From the NCBI GenBank assembly GCA_030248195.1, contig JASAND010021213.1, positions 16,719-80,718 on the forward strand: 64,000 nucleotides of DNA, given 5' to 3'. Of this stretch, positions 1 to 9,883 are shown one piece after another; position 1 is the stretch's first letter; the number at the start of each line of letters is the position of its first letter. The position numbers and the translations under genes are program-made. The notes beneath the pieces were generated by a model. The model saw only the letters and a list, made by a program, of their open reading frames with translations, was not told the DNA's origin and did not search any database. This DNA is from Trissonchulus latispiculum (lineage: Eukaryota; Nematoda; Enoplea; Enoplida; Ironidae).

Positions 1-33
1 CAACATAGCTTTTTATTATCTGTTGTGTTTCAG

Positions 34-78
34 GACGAGCTTAATCAACATATATCGCTGACGGTCTATCTTTACCAG
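34..78 (+). pseudogene. Gene A 45-bp exon (loop D strand)
   Basis: TTTCAG acceptor, then 15 codons reading DELNQHISLTVYLYQ, then a GTACGG donor. It is the same 45-bp phase-0 exon as in genes B and C, and as the classical 45-bp exon of nAChR genes. The usual loop D Trp position is Tyr here (VYLYQ). Confidence 0.85.
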
Positions 79-264
79 GTACGGACTTAGGTTATCTGTA
101 GTGTTACTATACTATACACTACAGTTATGTACGTATTAGGTTAAAGTTGCGATCGATTGTAGCGTTATGATTTTGCTAGCAAATACTTCGAAAGGGGTTA
201 TCCGAAAACGTGTTACTAGACGTTATTTTGAGCTGGTTTTCTTAGACATGTACTGCAAGGACCA

Positions 265-1250
265 GCTTAGCTTTGTGAAACTGGTTTTTTCGCGAAGTGC
301 CCGGCCACATTGATGAATTGATGAACTGTGCTCATTTCTGCTACCAGCCCTGTCTTTTTGCGAAAAAATCAAGCATGCTGGGCTTTTAGCGGAATATTGC
401 TATAGTAAGGAAACCTAATTTTTTATAATACAAACTCTACGGAGTCTGCCTGTATTTACCAACATCACAGAATATATATTTGAATTTTGTTAATATCATT
501 AGTTGGATATTCATGTTTAATGGTGCATTAGGTGGGCATACAAGGGATAAAATAGTGAAGAAGTGAGGACTGAAAATGCTGAAAGTCTCGGCAGTGGTTC
601 ATTAGTTGGTTAGAATAGGGAATGCACTCGCCGCTGAAACTGATAGATAGTAGCCAAGATACGCACGAACCGCCTAACTACACTAAATTAGACTAAACAA
701 TAGCAATATTTAAATCCATATAACTAAGTTAATTGATCAGTAGTGATCAGAAATTCTGTTGAAATAGTGAGTTGGGGAAAAAAGAAAAGTGAAGGTAATG
801 CCGAGTGAATGGTTAAGGGACCTTGAAGGAGCAATGGTCACCCTTAAAGTTAAATTAGTGCTATTGACAAAATGTAAACAAGATATTGGCTGTTGTTGGT
901 AAACACAGGCAGACCACATAAATTTAGATTTTTCAACAAAAACTTTAAAATATTTTATGGGAGAATACTGAAGGCTAGTGGAGTGAAAAATTCAAAAGAT
1001 TTGTCCATCAGCTACAGTGACGTTGCCAGAAAACATGGTAAATACAGCAGCCAGACCTCATAGTTTTGTATCATTAAATAATCAGGTTTCATTACTTAGC
1101 AATATTTAGCGAAAAGCACAACACGCTTTCGCGAAAAGACGAGGCTGGTAGCAGAAACAAACATAGTTTAAACTATTTCTCAATGTGGCCGGGAACTTCG
1201 CGAAAAGACCGGAACTATTGCTTTTCGCGAAAAGACAAATTTCACAAAAA
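265..1250. repeat. Foldback repeat with arms about 285-368 and 1117-1210
   Basis: The left arm (TTCGCGAAGTGCCCGGCCAC, then GCTACCAGCC) recurs in inverse orientation on the right (GGCTGGTAGC, then GTGGCCGGGAACTTCGCG). The arms are imperfect and surround about 750 bp without coding signs. The GCGAAAAGAC motif recurs several times in the right arm. It is probably a non-autonomous DNA element; I found no clear target duplication. Confidence 0.6.
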
Positions 1251-1984
1251 GCCCACTACGATATATAGTGCATTTTAGTTGTACTTGAAAGCTCGGTGAT
1301 AACTTTTCTACAAAATTAACTCATCCTTCGTTTGCAAAACATTTTCCAGGTCTTTTTAATTTTGTTATTTATCTTTATTTTATTCCTGGGGAGGGAGCTT
1401 TATTTTGCCTCATTCTGCATTTGGTGCAAGTATCCCAAAAATGTATCAATGGAATATTTTTAAATGGATAGTCTGTAATGATTCTTCTGCCAAATGTTTT
1501 TGTACGTGGTCATTCTGCCAATTCTGACCAATTCGTCTACTTAGCTGGACGCTTTAATATGTCTTCAGAGACTTGTAGGTGTGGGCCCAACAAACTTTCA
1601 AAACAAATAAACTGTCATGGCCAAATTTGTCAGTTTTGAAATCAGATAGAACTGCTTGAAGCCGAATTCGATGTTAACTTTTAAACGAGCGGAAACTTTT
1701 GCAAACAGACGAAGGGATTTTAATCAAAATGCACTCTTTATGCGATTTAAGTGTTTCTAAAAAGAATAATGGTCACACTTAACTGTCAAATCCCGGGTAC
1801 CACAAAGTCGCATTCTTCCTTTCTTTATAGTTCTGGCCTAATATGGAACAGAACGGAGCGAGGTATTAAAAATTTTGGGAGAGGGTGAGGTTCACTGATG
1901 CAATGCAGGCTTCAAGCCAGTCTCAGGTGTTCTTGTTTTTATTTTATAAATATTTATTCGAAATTGTCACAACTGTAAAATATG

Positions 1985-3125
1985 GGTAGAGCTAGGGAAT
2001 TAAACCGCTGAGCTCACACACCAAATTTTACGTGGAACTGCGCGCAAAGAACGCTGACCGACGACTGCGGGTGGAGATCTTTAGTCCAGGCGGCTCTTTA
2101 CCCACCGACTTGCCTCGCCAAGGGGGAACAGGAAATTTTGGTTGACGCCAACGGGCGCCAGGCAAAATTGGGGGACACGCACACAGAGAAATTAGCTCAG
2201 TTAGGGACAAACTCCAGGCTATTCCCAGAGCGCTGCCTAGCTAACAAAGAGATCAAAACTAGTAAATTAATATTAAATAAATTAACTTAAATAAGAAAAT
2301 AGACAACTGGCTAATTTACTGGAATACACACGGGGAAAATATAACAAGAGATACCTTCTAGGCTACCCAGAGGGGGACAAGCAAGATAGCGGGCTACCCG
2401 CAAAATTAGACAATAATGACGATATAAACGGGGCGATAAATAAATGCGGGAGGGAACCAGCAATCAAGAAGGGGAAGGAGGGGAACCAACAAAAATGGAG
2501 GAGGGAAATTAGCTAGTAAAAATAGACCCGGGGGGACGGGGGCAACCCGGTAGAGAAGATGGGGAAAGGAAGGGGGGAGTTAGGAGTTAAAAACAGGTGA
2601 ACGGAAAAGGGGTTGTAGATTAGATCGGAGGTTAGAAAGAAAGTAATTAGGATAATTTTTGGAAAAGGAAAAGATAAGAAAACTCACGAAGGAAAATCAA
2701 CAGAAAATCCAAAAAGAGGGGCCCCCAACGTAAAGGACTGGCCGTTCGCTAGACAGAGAAACTCCCAACTGAAGGAAAGATGACGTAAGCGTCAAAGGAG
2801 AATTTTGTTATGCGTTGGGAACGGGAGGGTCTATCTTTGCTAAGCCAACAAGAATTGAAAATACATGCCATGTTAAGTTTACTCTTAGGAATAAGTGATT
2901 TTAGATAATTTTCAAAAGATGAGCATAAAGTTAGCACTGCAAGATATTTAAAGGGGTTTTCACATACAAAATAATACAGAATCATTGGGCTTCCCAACAA
3001 TTATAGCAATACAATATTAATGGGGAATTTGGGGGATTTTGGGGGAGTTTTAGGAAAAACAGCGTAAGTGGGAATTGGGAAAGGACTTGGAAATGGGGTT
3101 ATAGCAGGGTTGCTATTACCCACAT
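1985..3125. mobile_element. Gene A-specific insertion of unknown class
   Basis: Comparison with gene C shows sequence only in A between blocks that align in both (A 1840-1980 with C 54283-54430; A 3130-3480 with C 54455-54740). Its ends share only a weak TGGGTA inverted match. The interior is G- and purine-rich at 2340-2640. No transposase or polymerase motif was seen. Confidence 0.45.
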
Positions 3126-4298
3126 TACACAACGGCCGCTGCTACAGAAATGTCACAACGTTGTTTGTGTGACGAAATGTTGTGAAAATTGGTAACAATG
3201 AGTTGGAACTATGCCCAATTTTGTGACAACGCCATAGTAAATCTAGCATGGTTCAACAGATACGTCACGATGTCACGACATGATAATAGCATGTAACCAC
3301 GAGTTAGTCTTGGCAACTATGGAGGACAATGGGACACGTTGTCCCAAAATTGCCAAGTGCAACAACGGCTTAAGCTAGTAAAGATGCGCTAATCCGGAGC
3401 AGAATGACTCTGATTTGCTCGTTCCAAATTGACAATGTGACAGCATTCAAGCGACGTAATGAAGTATAGATTAGATATGGATAACGGAGGAGAATCTGGT
3501 GACAAAGTTTCTGCTGTTTATGCCTGGTGTGGGATATTACCCATTGGTGCATTAGCAGCTGCCTGCGCAGCAGCGCAGTATTGAAAAGTACAGGTAGTGC
3601 TATCTTCATATGCGTAGCGTAAAGTATATTCTATTTTGATGAAACTGTACAACTTTGAGTTATTTCGACAATTGTCTTATTTATGAATGATAAAGGTGAT
3701 TTCTTTTAGGCTAGCTACCCCACTAGCACAAAGTATATATAAGTGAGAGAAAGTGTAGGTTTACGCAGTTGGAGTTTTTGCCAGCACTGGGGTCGGGTGA
3801 CATTTATCAGTTGGGTAGGAGAGGTGGGTGAAGTTTAGGTGTACGGGAGCGGGTAACGCCCTCCCTTGTGCTCTTTGGTTTCTGCTATCGTGCTCCCTCT
3901 GTATTTCTCTATATTTTGTATGTTTATTCTAAAGTTGGTATGAGTATTTTGTATTCACTATAGTAAAACCTAGCGGTTACTTTGTCTATTAGCTATAGAG
4001 AACGGTCGTCTAGGGCCCATTTGTGATCTTACCTTAGTCTACTCGCTAATCTACAGCTCTCTTGCATCTTCTCTCATTTGGCTAGGACTGGATATCACCC
4101 ACTGAACACCTACTTGCAATCATTTACTGAAGTCCGACATAGTTTGCTACAGAGGTACACACATAGTACTTCACACTGGTGCGGAAAAAAGAATATCAAT
4201 AGCTTCAGCTTGCTTGAAAATATGTAAACCTCGCTCTGCTTTTAGCGAATGTTTGCAGTTTGATTGCATATTTTTAATGCTAAAGGAATCTGTTTCAG

Positions 4299-4408
4299 AT
4301 TTGGCAAAACATGTTTCTAACTTGGAATCCAAAAGACTACGGACAAATAACATTTTTGGAAGTTCCTGTTGATCTGATTTGGAAGCCCGACGCAGTTCCT
4401 GAGCAAAG
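4299..4408 (+). pseudogene. Gene A 110-bp exon (loop A region)
   Basis: Acceptor TTTCAG, 36 codons plus two bases, donor GTAATT. It encodes IWQNMFLTWNPKDY...LIWKPDAVPEQ. The W-x-PD motif and the 110-bp length match the fourth exon of classical nAChR genes. The Tyr that follows PDxVL in typical alpha subunits is missing. Confidence 0.85.
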
Positions 4409-4733
4409 GTAATTACGCTTGAGCTTGGTATTGTGCGACTAGATGAAGTAGAAGCCATTAAAAGTAAAGAACAATACTACTTTTGTGAATAAAATATGTA
4501 TAAAAACGTCTTACATCAAATAAATTTATTTATTCGACATAATTAATGACCATGATGTGACCAGAGCATCCCACGATTCACGACTACCAAATTAACAGAG
4601 ATGTGGCTGTCAGTTTGTCAGAATTTAAACAGTACCATGTTATGAATCATGTCGAGTGTTCACGTCACCTTTCACTCTAGGCATAGCTATGGCCAATCCT
4701 CATTAGTAGCGAAATTCTTTAATTCAGCTGCAT

Positions 4734-5064
4734 CAAGCGTACATAATAACTAAGAGTGTGACAAGCGTCAAGCTCTTAGTTATTAGGCTTGGGACATCAT
4801 CTGCACGATAACGGCTGCTCCCCCCCACAAATTAGACCCATCACTTCAAAGAAATTTGCACGCTATGTTTGTGTTCTAAAGCTCAAAAACACAACTAGTC
4901 AGTTGGTTCAATGTGCGTCTGTTGCGAGCTTTAGCACACAAATATAGCGTGCAAATTTCTTTGAAGTGATGGGTCTGATTTGTGGGGGGGTTCAGCCGTT
5001 ATCGTGCAGATGATGTTGCAAGCCTAATAACTAAGAGCTTGACGCTTGTCACACTCTACTCTTG
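4734..5064. mobile_element. Foldback MITE, family 1, 331 bp, 7-bp target duplication
   Basis: It begins CAAGCGTACATAATAACT and ends CACTCTACTCTTG, flanked on both sides by GCTGCAT (4727-4733 and 5065-5071). The whole element is a near-complete palindrome: left and right halves share the TTCTTTGAAGTGATGGGTCT block in opposite orientation. Gene C has the empty site (GTTGCAT then GGAGTTG, near 55240), so insertion is proven by comparison. A 7-bp duplication suits P-like or Dada-like elements better than hAT (8 bp); the superfamily is unresolved. Confidence 0.85.
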
Positions 5065-5079
5065 GCTGCATGGAGTTGT

Positions 5080-6330
5080 TAGGTTAGTCCTTGCTTCATT
5101 GACTTCTCACGATCTTTTGACACAGTACACATGGATACTCTCACAAATAAACTCCTTGAAATAAGCCTACTAGTCTGATGTATAAGACGGATAAAGGAAG
5201 GAGAATAAGTAGTACTAGTACTTCTCTTCATCATCTTCATTAACGACAGCCTTAACGATCTATCTGAGGATACGTAGATGACCCGACGATCTGGGGCCAA
5301 TTTCATAAAACTTTGTAAGTTGCGGATTCCGCAACTCGCAGCTGCAAGTTGCGGATTTGCAAGTTGCAAGTGTTTCAAAAAGTGTCAAATGCGGAATCCG
5401 CACTTGCACTTGAACTGCGAGTCAGGTGGGTTGCAAGTTCGCTTGAATACTAGCAGCAAGTAAGTGTTCCATAAAACTCGTTGGAACAGTCACTTGCAAC
5501 TTGCAACTGCGAGTAAAGTCATCTAGTAGATTTCAACTAGACGATTTTTGAAAAATTGGAATATCTTCCATAATTTTCGGCAGTTTTTAACCAAATTTCA
5601 TTATTAACTGCTTTGACATCTTTAGCATACTTCGTGAAGATTTCAATAAATTTGAAGTTATTATGAAAAAGTTATGATTTTTTAAATAATTATAGTCAGT
5701 TTTGCTTCCACTCGCACTTGCAACGACAAGTACTCGCACTTGTCTTGCAAGTTCGTCAAGTCTAGCAACTTGCTTAGCTAATTTCCGCAAGTTTGTGGAA
5801 ATGTTTTATGAAACACTTGCAATCCGCGCTTGCGTTTCAAGTGCGAGTACTTGCAAACTCGCACTTGCGAATCCGCAAATCTTTATGAAATTGGCCCCTG
5901 GTCGTCCGATCCAGAGGTCATCGCTGCTGAATCCAAGCTACAAGCTTTTCCAGACAAAATTGGCAACTGGGCGACGATATGGGGACCTTCAATTAATGCT
6001 GGAAAATGCCAGGCCTACATCTTCACCCACAACCACCAAGCCAGCCACAGATCACAGCTCAAGATTAGTGGCCATGACAAATCTGACGACTATAATCTTG
6101 TTAGAGTGGAAGCTGTGCTTCGCCCAGCATGCTACATGTCAAGGCCGTTACAGTCACGCGCATCTCCATTCTAGAACCCTATTCGGCGGCACCTGAGAAC
6201 CGTGCAAGAAAGATCTGCGGCTGATCTACATCTGCTGCATCAGTTCCCTCACGTGGTATACTATTTCTACAGGGCACTCTTCTATCTCGACTACCACTGC
6301 CAACTGCCTGGAAGTGATACAGAACTAGGC
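5080..6330 (+). pseudogene. Decayed non-LTR retrotransposon reverse transcriptase fragment (gene A intron)
   Basis: Translated pieces resemble the central and C-terminal part of a jockey/CR1-type reverse transcriptase. The best stretch is about 5905-6100 on the + strand, reading SSDPEVIAAESKLQAF and then KIGNWATIWGPSINAGKCQA, the region after the catalytic FADD motif. An earlier piece at 5080-5165 matches the RT N-terminal segment seen better in gene C (FDAVRTDTLMKKLFQ). Stops and frameshifts break it throughout. It is split by the MITE at 5294-5897. The same fossil lies at the matching position in gene C, so it predates the A/C split. Confidence 0.7.
5294..5897. mobile_element. MITE with GGGCCAATTTCATAAA termini, 604 bp, CTG duplication
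   Basis: Inverted termini GGGCCAATTTCATAAA are flanked by CTG at 5291-5293 and 5898-5900. Gene C shows the uninterrupted sequence (GCAATCTGGGCATCCGAC near 56300). The interior is built of many variants of GCAAGTTGCAAGTGCGGA in both orientations. A 3-bp duplication with G-rich termini suggests PIF/Harbinger; this is an inference. Confidence 0.85.
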
Positions 6331-6924
6331 CTGTAAGGTACAGAGCCTAGTCAAAATATACAGTACCAGGTCAAAATAACTGTGCCTGTCTGCAATCAGC
6401 GTGGAGTATGCCCAAATAGAAGAGAACCTGCGTCTGTTCTCTCTTCGCGGAGAGGAAGTGGCCATGAGTACAGAAGTGCAGACAACCCCCCGATGTGCAG
6501 TCTGTGAACTACAAATACAACAACGACTTTCATCTCAGGACTCTTGGAGTGATAAGGGAAGGAAGATATCAGTCTCTGATGGCCTGAACAACAGAGTGAG
6601 AGAGCCTATCTGTCTTGCAGCTGTTGCTCTGAATATAATTTCGCCAATTGTACAATGCTTTACCACCCACGGTGGATTCGTTGTCTCGGGGAAGTCAGAA
6701 GGATGAACTGACTCCAGCTGAGTCGAAAACTCCAACTCTTTCTCTCTCAGTGCTCTCCTAGCGCTGATATCACTCTCAGGACCGATGACGGAGGAAGAAG
6801 CTGACCAGAGGGATGAGGCGAGCGTTGTGACAGTGTCATGGTGGTCAGTCAGATGGTGTCATGGTCATCCTTTTCACCATTAAATCTGCTGCTGAAGGTT
6901 CTGCTGCTGCCAAAAACGCACATA
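6331..6924. other. Intron block shared with gene C, no gene
   Basis: It is homologous to gene C at about 56700-57240 (shared CCAGGTCAAA, CTTTCATCTCAGGA and GTCATGGTC blocks). It probably continues the same LINE fossil or ancestral intron. Open frames are short and not conserved between the copies. Confidence 0.5.
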
Positions 6925-7990
6925 GACTGATCAGACGTCCCCGAAAAAGGGTCATTTGATGTTTCACCGAGTGGCAGGCGGCATACGAAAAAATAGACGC
7001 AGAGTTTGTTGAGGGTTTACCTGACTTCGAACAACTAAAACGGAACACAGAACCGATTTTACTAAGTCTAGATGATCTTATGGATGAAGTAGAAAAGATT
7101 CTAAACTGGTTAGGCTGTTCACATGGAGATGAAACCACTGGTCTTGCAGTGTCGTACACATAACTCAGGACCTATTTTATGATAAACAAAGAACGAATAG
7201 GATAAACTGCCAATACATTGTTTCCATGAAAAATCCAGCAGATAAGCTTACGGCAATGAATCTAGCCCGACAAATGTTTCCAACCAGCACCGCTTACTTT
7301 ATGGAATCTTTCAATCACGCAACCTCAAAATCCCACGGTTATCTCTTAATTAACCGGGACCAAGAAACCCCAGAGCAGTACCGACTTAGAACAGACATAT
7401 TTGACCAGAGTGGAGTAAACTTACCGAAACTAATAAAAACTGGGAAGAATCAATAAAAAGGCGAAGTGCCCAAAATCCGATAATAGCATTGATAATCAAT
7501 AAAAGCGCAAAATAGCAGAGATTTGAAAGTAATCTTCCCTGTCTCATGCATCTCTGTAACTGTAAGAAAAAGATGAAAGAAGCTATCATTGAAAGAAGCG
7601 AACTTAGTCTAATTAGAAGATTTTAGACTGCATTGAGAACGTACTTTCTGGCAACGTTGAACTAACTGACGCAGACGAAAGCGCGTAAATTCAAGATCCC
7701 AGCCAAAAACGAATACCTGTGTTGTTTAAAGAAGAATGGACCGGAGATGGTATTATAGCACTCTGCAGCAAAACCTGTCTGGCTTGTTGAAAGACGAATA
7801 AAGTCTCCCATAAAGGAGTGGGCATGGGCAAGGCCCTAAATAGCTACACCCCGAAGATTTTAAGGCAGTTTTAGAAACAGGAAATACAAAATCTGGGGAA
7901 AATCGAGGGTTTTTTGCACCCAGACAACAAAACATATCAGTATCATCAAACAAAGAAACCCTCGGTTATGTCTACCCCAAAAGAAAAGTG
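6925..7990 (+). pseudogene. Decayed DNA-packaging ATPase-like fragment (Polinton/virus-type) and adjacent remnants
   Basis: The + strand holds broken pieces of a FtsK/HerA-type packaging ATPase: a segment at about 6960-7140 with a Walker B-like PILLSLDDLM, then, after a frame change, a second segment at about 7145-7456 containing ITQDLF (sensor-like), NLARQMFP and EQYRLRTDIF. This combination is the one I associate with packaging ATPases of Polinton, adintovirus or adomavirus-like elements in animal genomes. The Walker A part is missing, and stops occur (for example a TGA at about 6957). At 7560-7700 a short stretch (LSGNVELTDAD) may be the remnant of the next gene of such an element. Gene C lacks this insert. 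No function is expected. Confidence 0.55.
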
Positions 7991-8606
7991 CTAGCAGACT
8001 GGGTGAGTGCCCCTTTGGATACATAATGTTTAGTGCTTGTATTATTATCTTATTGTAACCGCCCTATATTAAACAACAACAGCCCTCTTATTATCCCTCT
8101 TAAGGGCTAATGTATATACTGTATATAGATATGCTGTATAAATGCTTTGAAAAATCACAAAAAATAAAATTCAAAAACCCAAAAACCACTAATAGTCCTA
8201 CGCCGGGTTCCAAACCCCGGGGAAAGAACGCAGAGGGGTGGTATGCAATTAGAAAGGGAAGTGATGCCATAACACCGTAAAGGGGCTGGAGAGGATGGGA
8301 GGGAAAAGTTTGGGATTGGGATTCAAAGGCGAAACGTGCACCCTATACTACTAGCGTTGATATTAGCTTAATTTAACCAAAACATTAGCTTAATTATTAT
8401 GAGCAAGTAGTGTATCATTTTGTAAATTATAAACAGCCGTTTAGCATGAATGCTTTATCGATTTTCATGTATAAAAACTAGCATTTTTTGAAAGCCAAAA
8501 TTTGTAGACGTTTTAGATTAGCAAAATGTTTTTGCAAATGCGACAGGTTACATGTTTCAACTGCAGTTTAATCTCCCAGGATTTTATTATTTGCAATGTT
8601 TTCTAG
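7991..8606. other. Rest of gene A intron before Cys-loop exon
   Basis: 8350-8606 aligns with gene C at about 58000-58246 and is ancestral intron. 7991-8350 is A-specific, with a G-rich stretch at 8210-8330 and the motif CCTCTTAAGGGCTA shared with 23871-23888. No gene is seen. Confidence 0.5.
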
Positions 8607-8745
8607 TGTCGATCGAAATAGCGATACAAATCAGTTTTCATCGAACGCTTTAGTTAGCAACGATGGTACAGTCACCCTGGCAAAAATGATGCTAATGAAG
8701 CTATCATGCCCTTTAGATTTCAGCAATTTTCCTTTTGATGAGCAC
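8607..8745 (+). pseudogene. Gene A 139-bp exon (Cys-loop, first cysteine)
   Basis: The acceptor TTTTCTAG is followed by a single base completing a split codon and 46 codons ending CPLDFSNFPFDEH, then donor GTATCG. This is the first half of the Cys-loop (CxxDxxxFPFD). Length and phase match B and C exactly. Confidence 0.85.
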
Positions 8746-8811
8746 GTATCGAAAATATTATCCTTTGCATTATTTTTTTAAATTAGAAGTTTATTTATAC
8801 CTTGCTTGAAG

Positions 8812-9105
8812 CAAAAGTACATAATAACTAAGAGTGTGACAATCGTAACGCTCATAGTTATTAGGCTGTTGAAATTGAAACCTAGTGACCTCCAGAAGTC
8901 CAATACTTGGTCTAAACGACACAACGCTCACTCGGTTGTATAAATACGTGTTAGAGCTGACAACTGTTTAGAAGCAGTCACGGCCACTCTCGATTTATGG
9001 GAGTTAAGGTCCAATTTTGAGGGCAGTTGTTATTGTGCATATCATGTCCCCAGCGTAATATCAAAGAGTGTGATGCTTGCCACACTCAGTTATTGTATAC
9101 TCTTG
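8812..9105. mobile_element. Foldback MITE family 1, old copy shared with gene C
   Basis: It starts CAAAAGTACATAATAACT and ends TATACTCTTG. The flanking 7-mers CTTGAAG and CCTGTAG are decayed duplications. The same insertion, at the same intron position and with shared interior sequence (CCTAGTGACCTCC), is at 58468-58762 in gene C. The corresponding gene B intron is only 221 bp and lacks it. Confidence 0.8.
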
Positions 9106-9312
9106 CCTGTAGGAAAGTGAATTATGGGGGCATGCTGTATTGTTGCCGACATGGATAGTTTTCCGAAGAATCTGAAATCGCTAACCCACAAACTCTGCCT
9201 TCCTGCGACTGACCACAACCGGAAACACTGATACCTATATAAACTAAAAAGTACAAAGTTTAGTTAACAACCTTTTGTAAGCAGACACAAATGACTTAGT
9301 AACTTATTTTAG

Positions 9313-9715
9313 ACACGCACAGTCAAATAGTCTTCTTTTACTTACAGTGGTTCACGAATGCGTATTGCAATGAACAGCCCAGACTTACTGAATTATGTTT
9401 CAAACTCGGAGTGAGATTTACGAAATTTGACCGTGACTAAAACTGTCACGCATTACGAATGCTGCCCAGAACCGTACGAGGACTTATTTGTCACTGTGCA
9501 TTTGAAGCGAAGAGCGAAATTTTATGTTTACAATATGATCCTGCTGAGTTTGTTGATTACTTTATTGACAATATTTGGCTTATTTACATTTTCCACTGGT
9601 TCCACAAGTCATGATAAGATATCATTGGAAATAACGTCACTATTATCCTTGGCAGTCATGGTGATGATAATAGCAGATAAAATACCTCCTAGCGGTGAAG
9701 CAATTCCGTTGATAG
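9313..9715 (+). pseudogene. Gene A 403-bp exon (loop B, loop C, M1, M2), with two stops
   Basis: The acceptor TTTTAG sits at 9307-9312 and the donor after ATAG at 9715. The reading frame shared with B and C contains TAG at 9328 and TGA at 9412, and the Cys-loop cysteine codon is CGC. Downstream it reads HYECCPEPYEDLF, M1 with ILLSLLI, and M2 KISLEITSLLSLAV. Length equals gene B's exon exactly, so the lesions are point changes rather than indels. Confidence 0.9.
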
Positions 9716-9883
9716 GTTGGTTTCATGCATTAACATGGCGTATGTTATGGAAAGTATACTCCTACATCGAAGACAGTCTATCCTAATTAATTTTTGAATA
9801 TTTAAAGTGAGCCTACCCAAATGTGAATGTGAGTTCAAAACGTAGTTTTAGCTTTTTACCCTTGTTGTAGCATCTATGAACAC
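9716..9883. other. Start of gene A M2-M3 intron
   Basis: Donor GTTGGT. The sequence TTTACCCTTGT is shared with the same intron of gene B (about 30186). No gene. Confidence 0.6.

Larger units (their letters stand above)
79..4298 (+). other. Gene A intron between 45-bp and 110-bp exons
   Basis: No host coding exon is seen. It holds a foldback repeat at about 265-1250. A further segment of about 1.15 kb (about 1985-3125), G- and purine-rich in its middle, is missing from the matching gene C intron, whose flanks match at 54283-54430 and 54455-54700. Stretches 1840-1980 and 3130-3480 are homologous to gene C and so belong to the ancestral intron. I could not classify the rest. Confidence 0.6.

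Noticed and set aside
4171..4458. 95-codon minus-strand frame
   Set aside because: It is the reverse of the gene A 110-bp exon; the + strand translation matches the receptor family.
8580..8606. An alternative earlier acceptor (CCCAG at 8579) for the Cys-loop exon
   Set aside because: It would add residues with no counterpart in gene B; the TTTTCTAG acceptor gives equal length (139 bp) and phase in all three genes.
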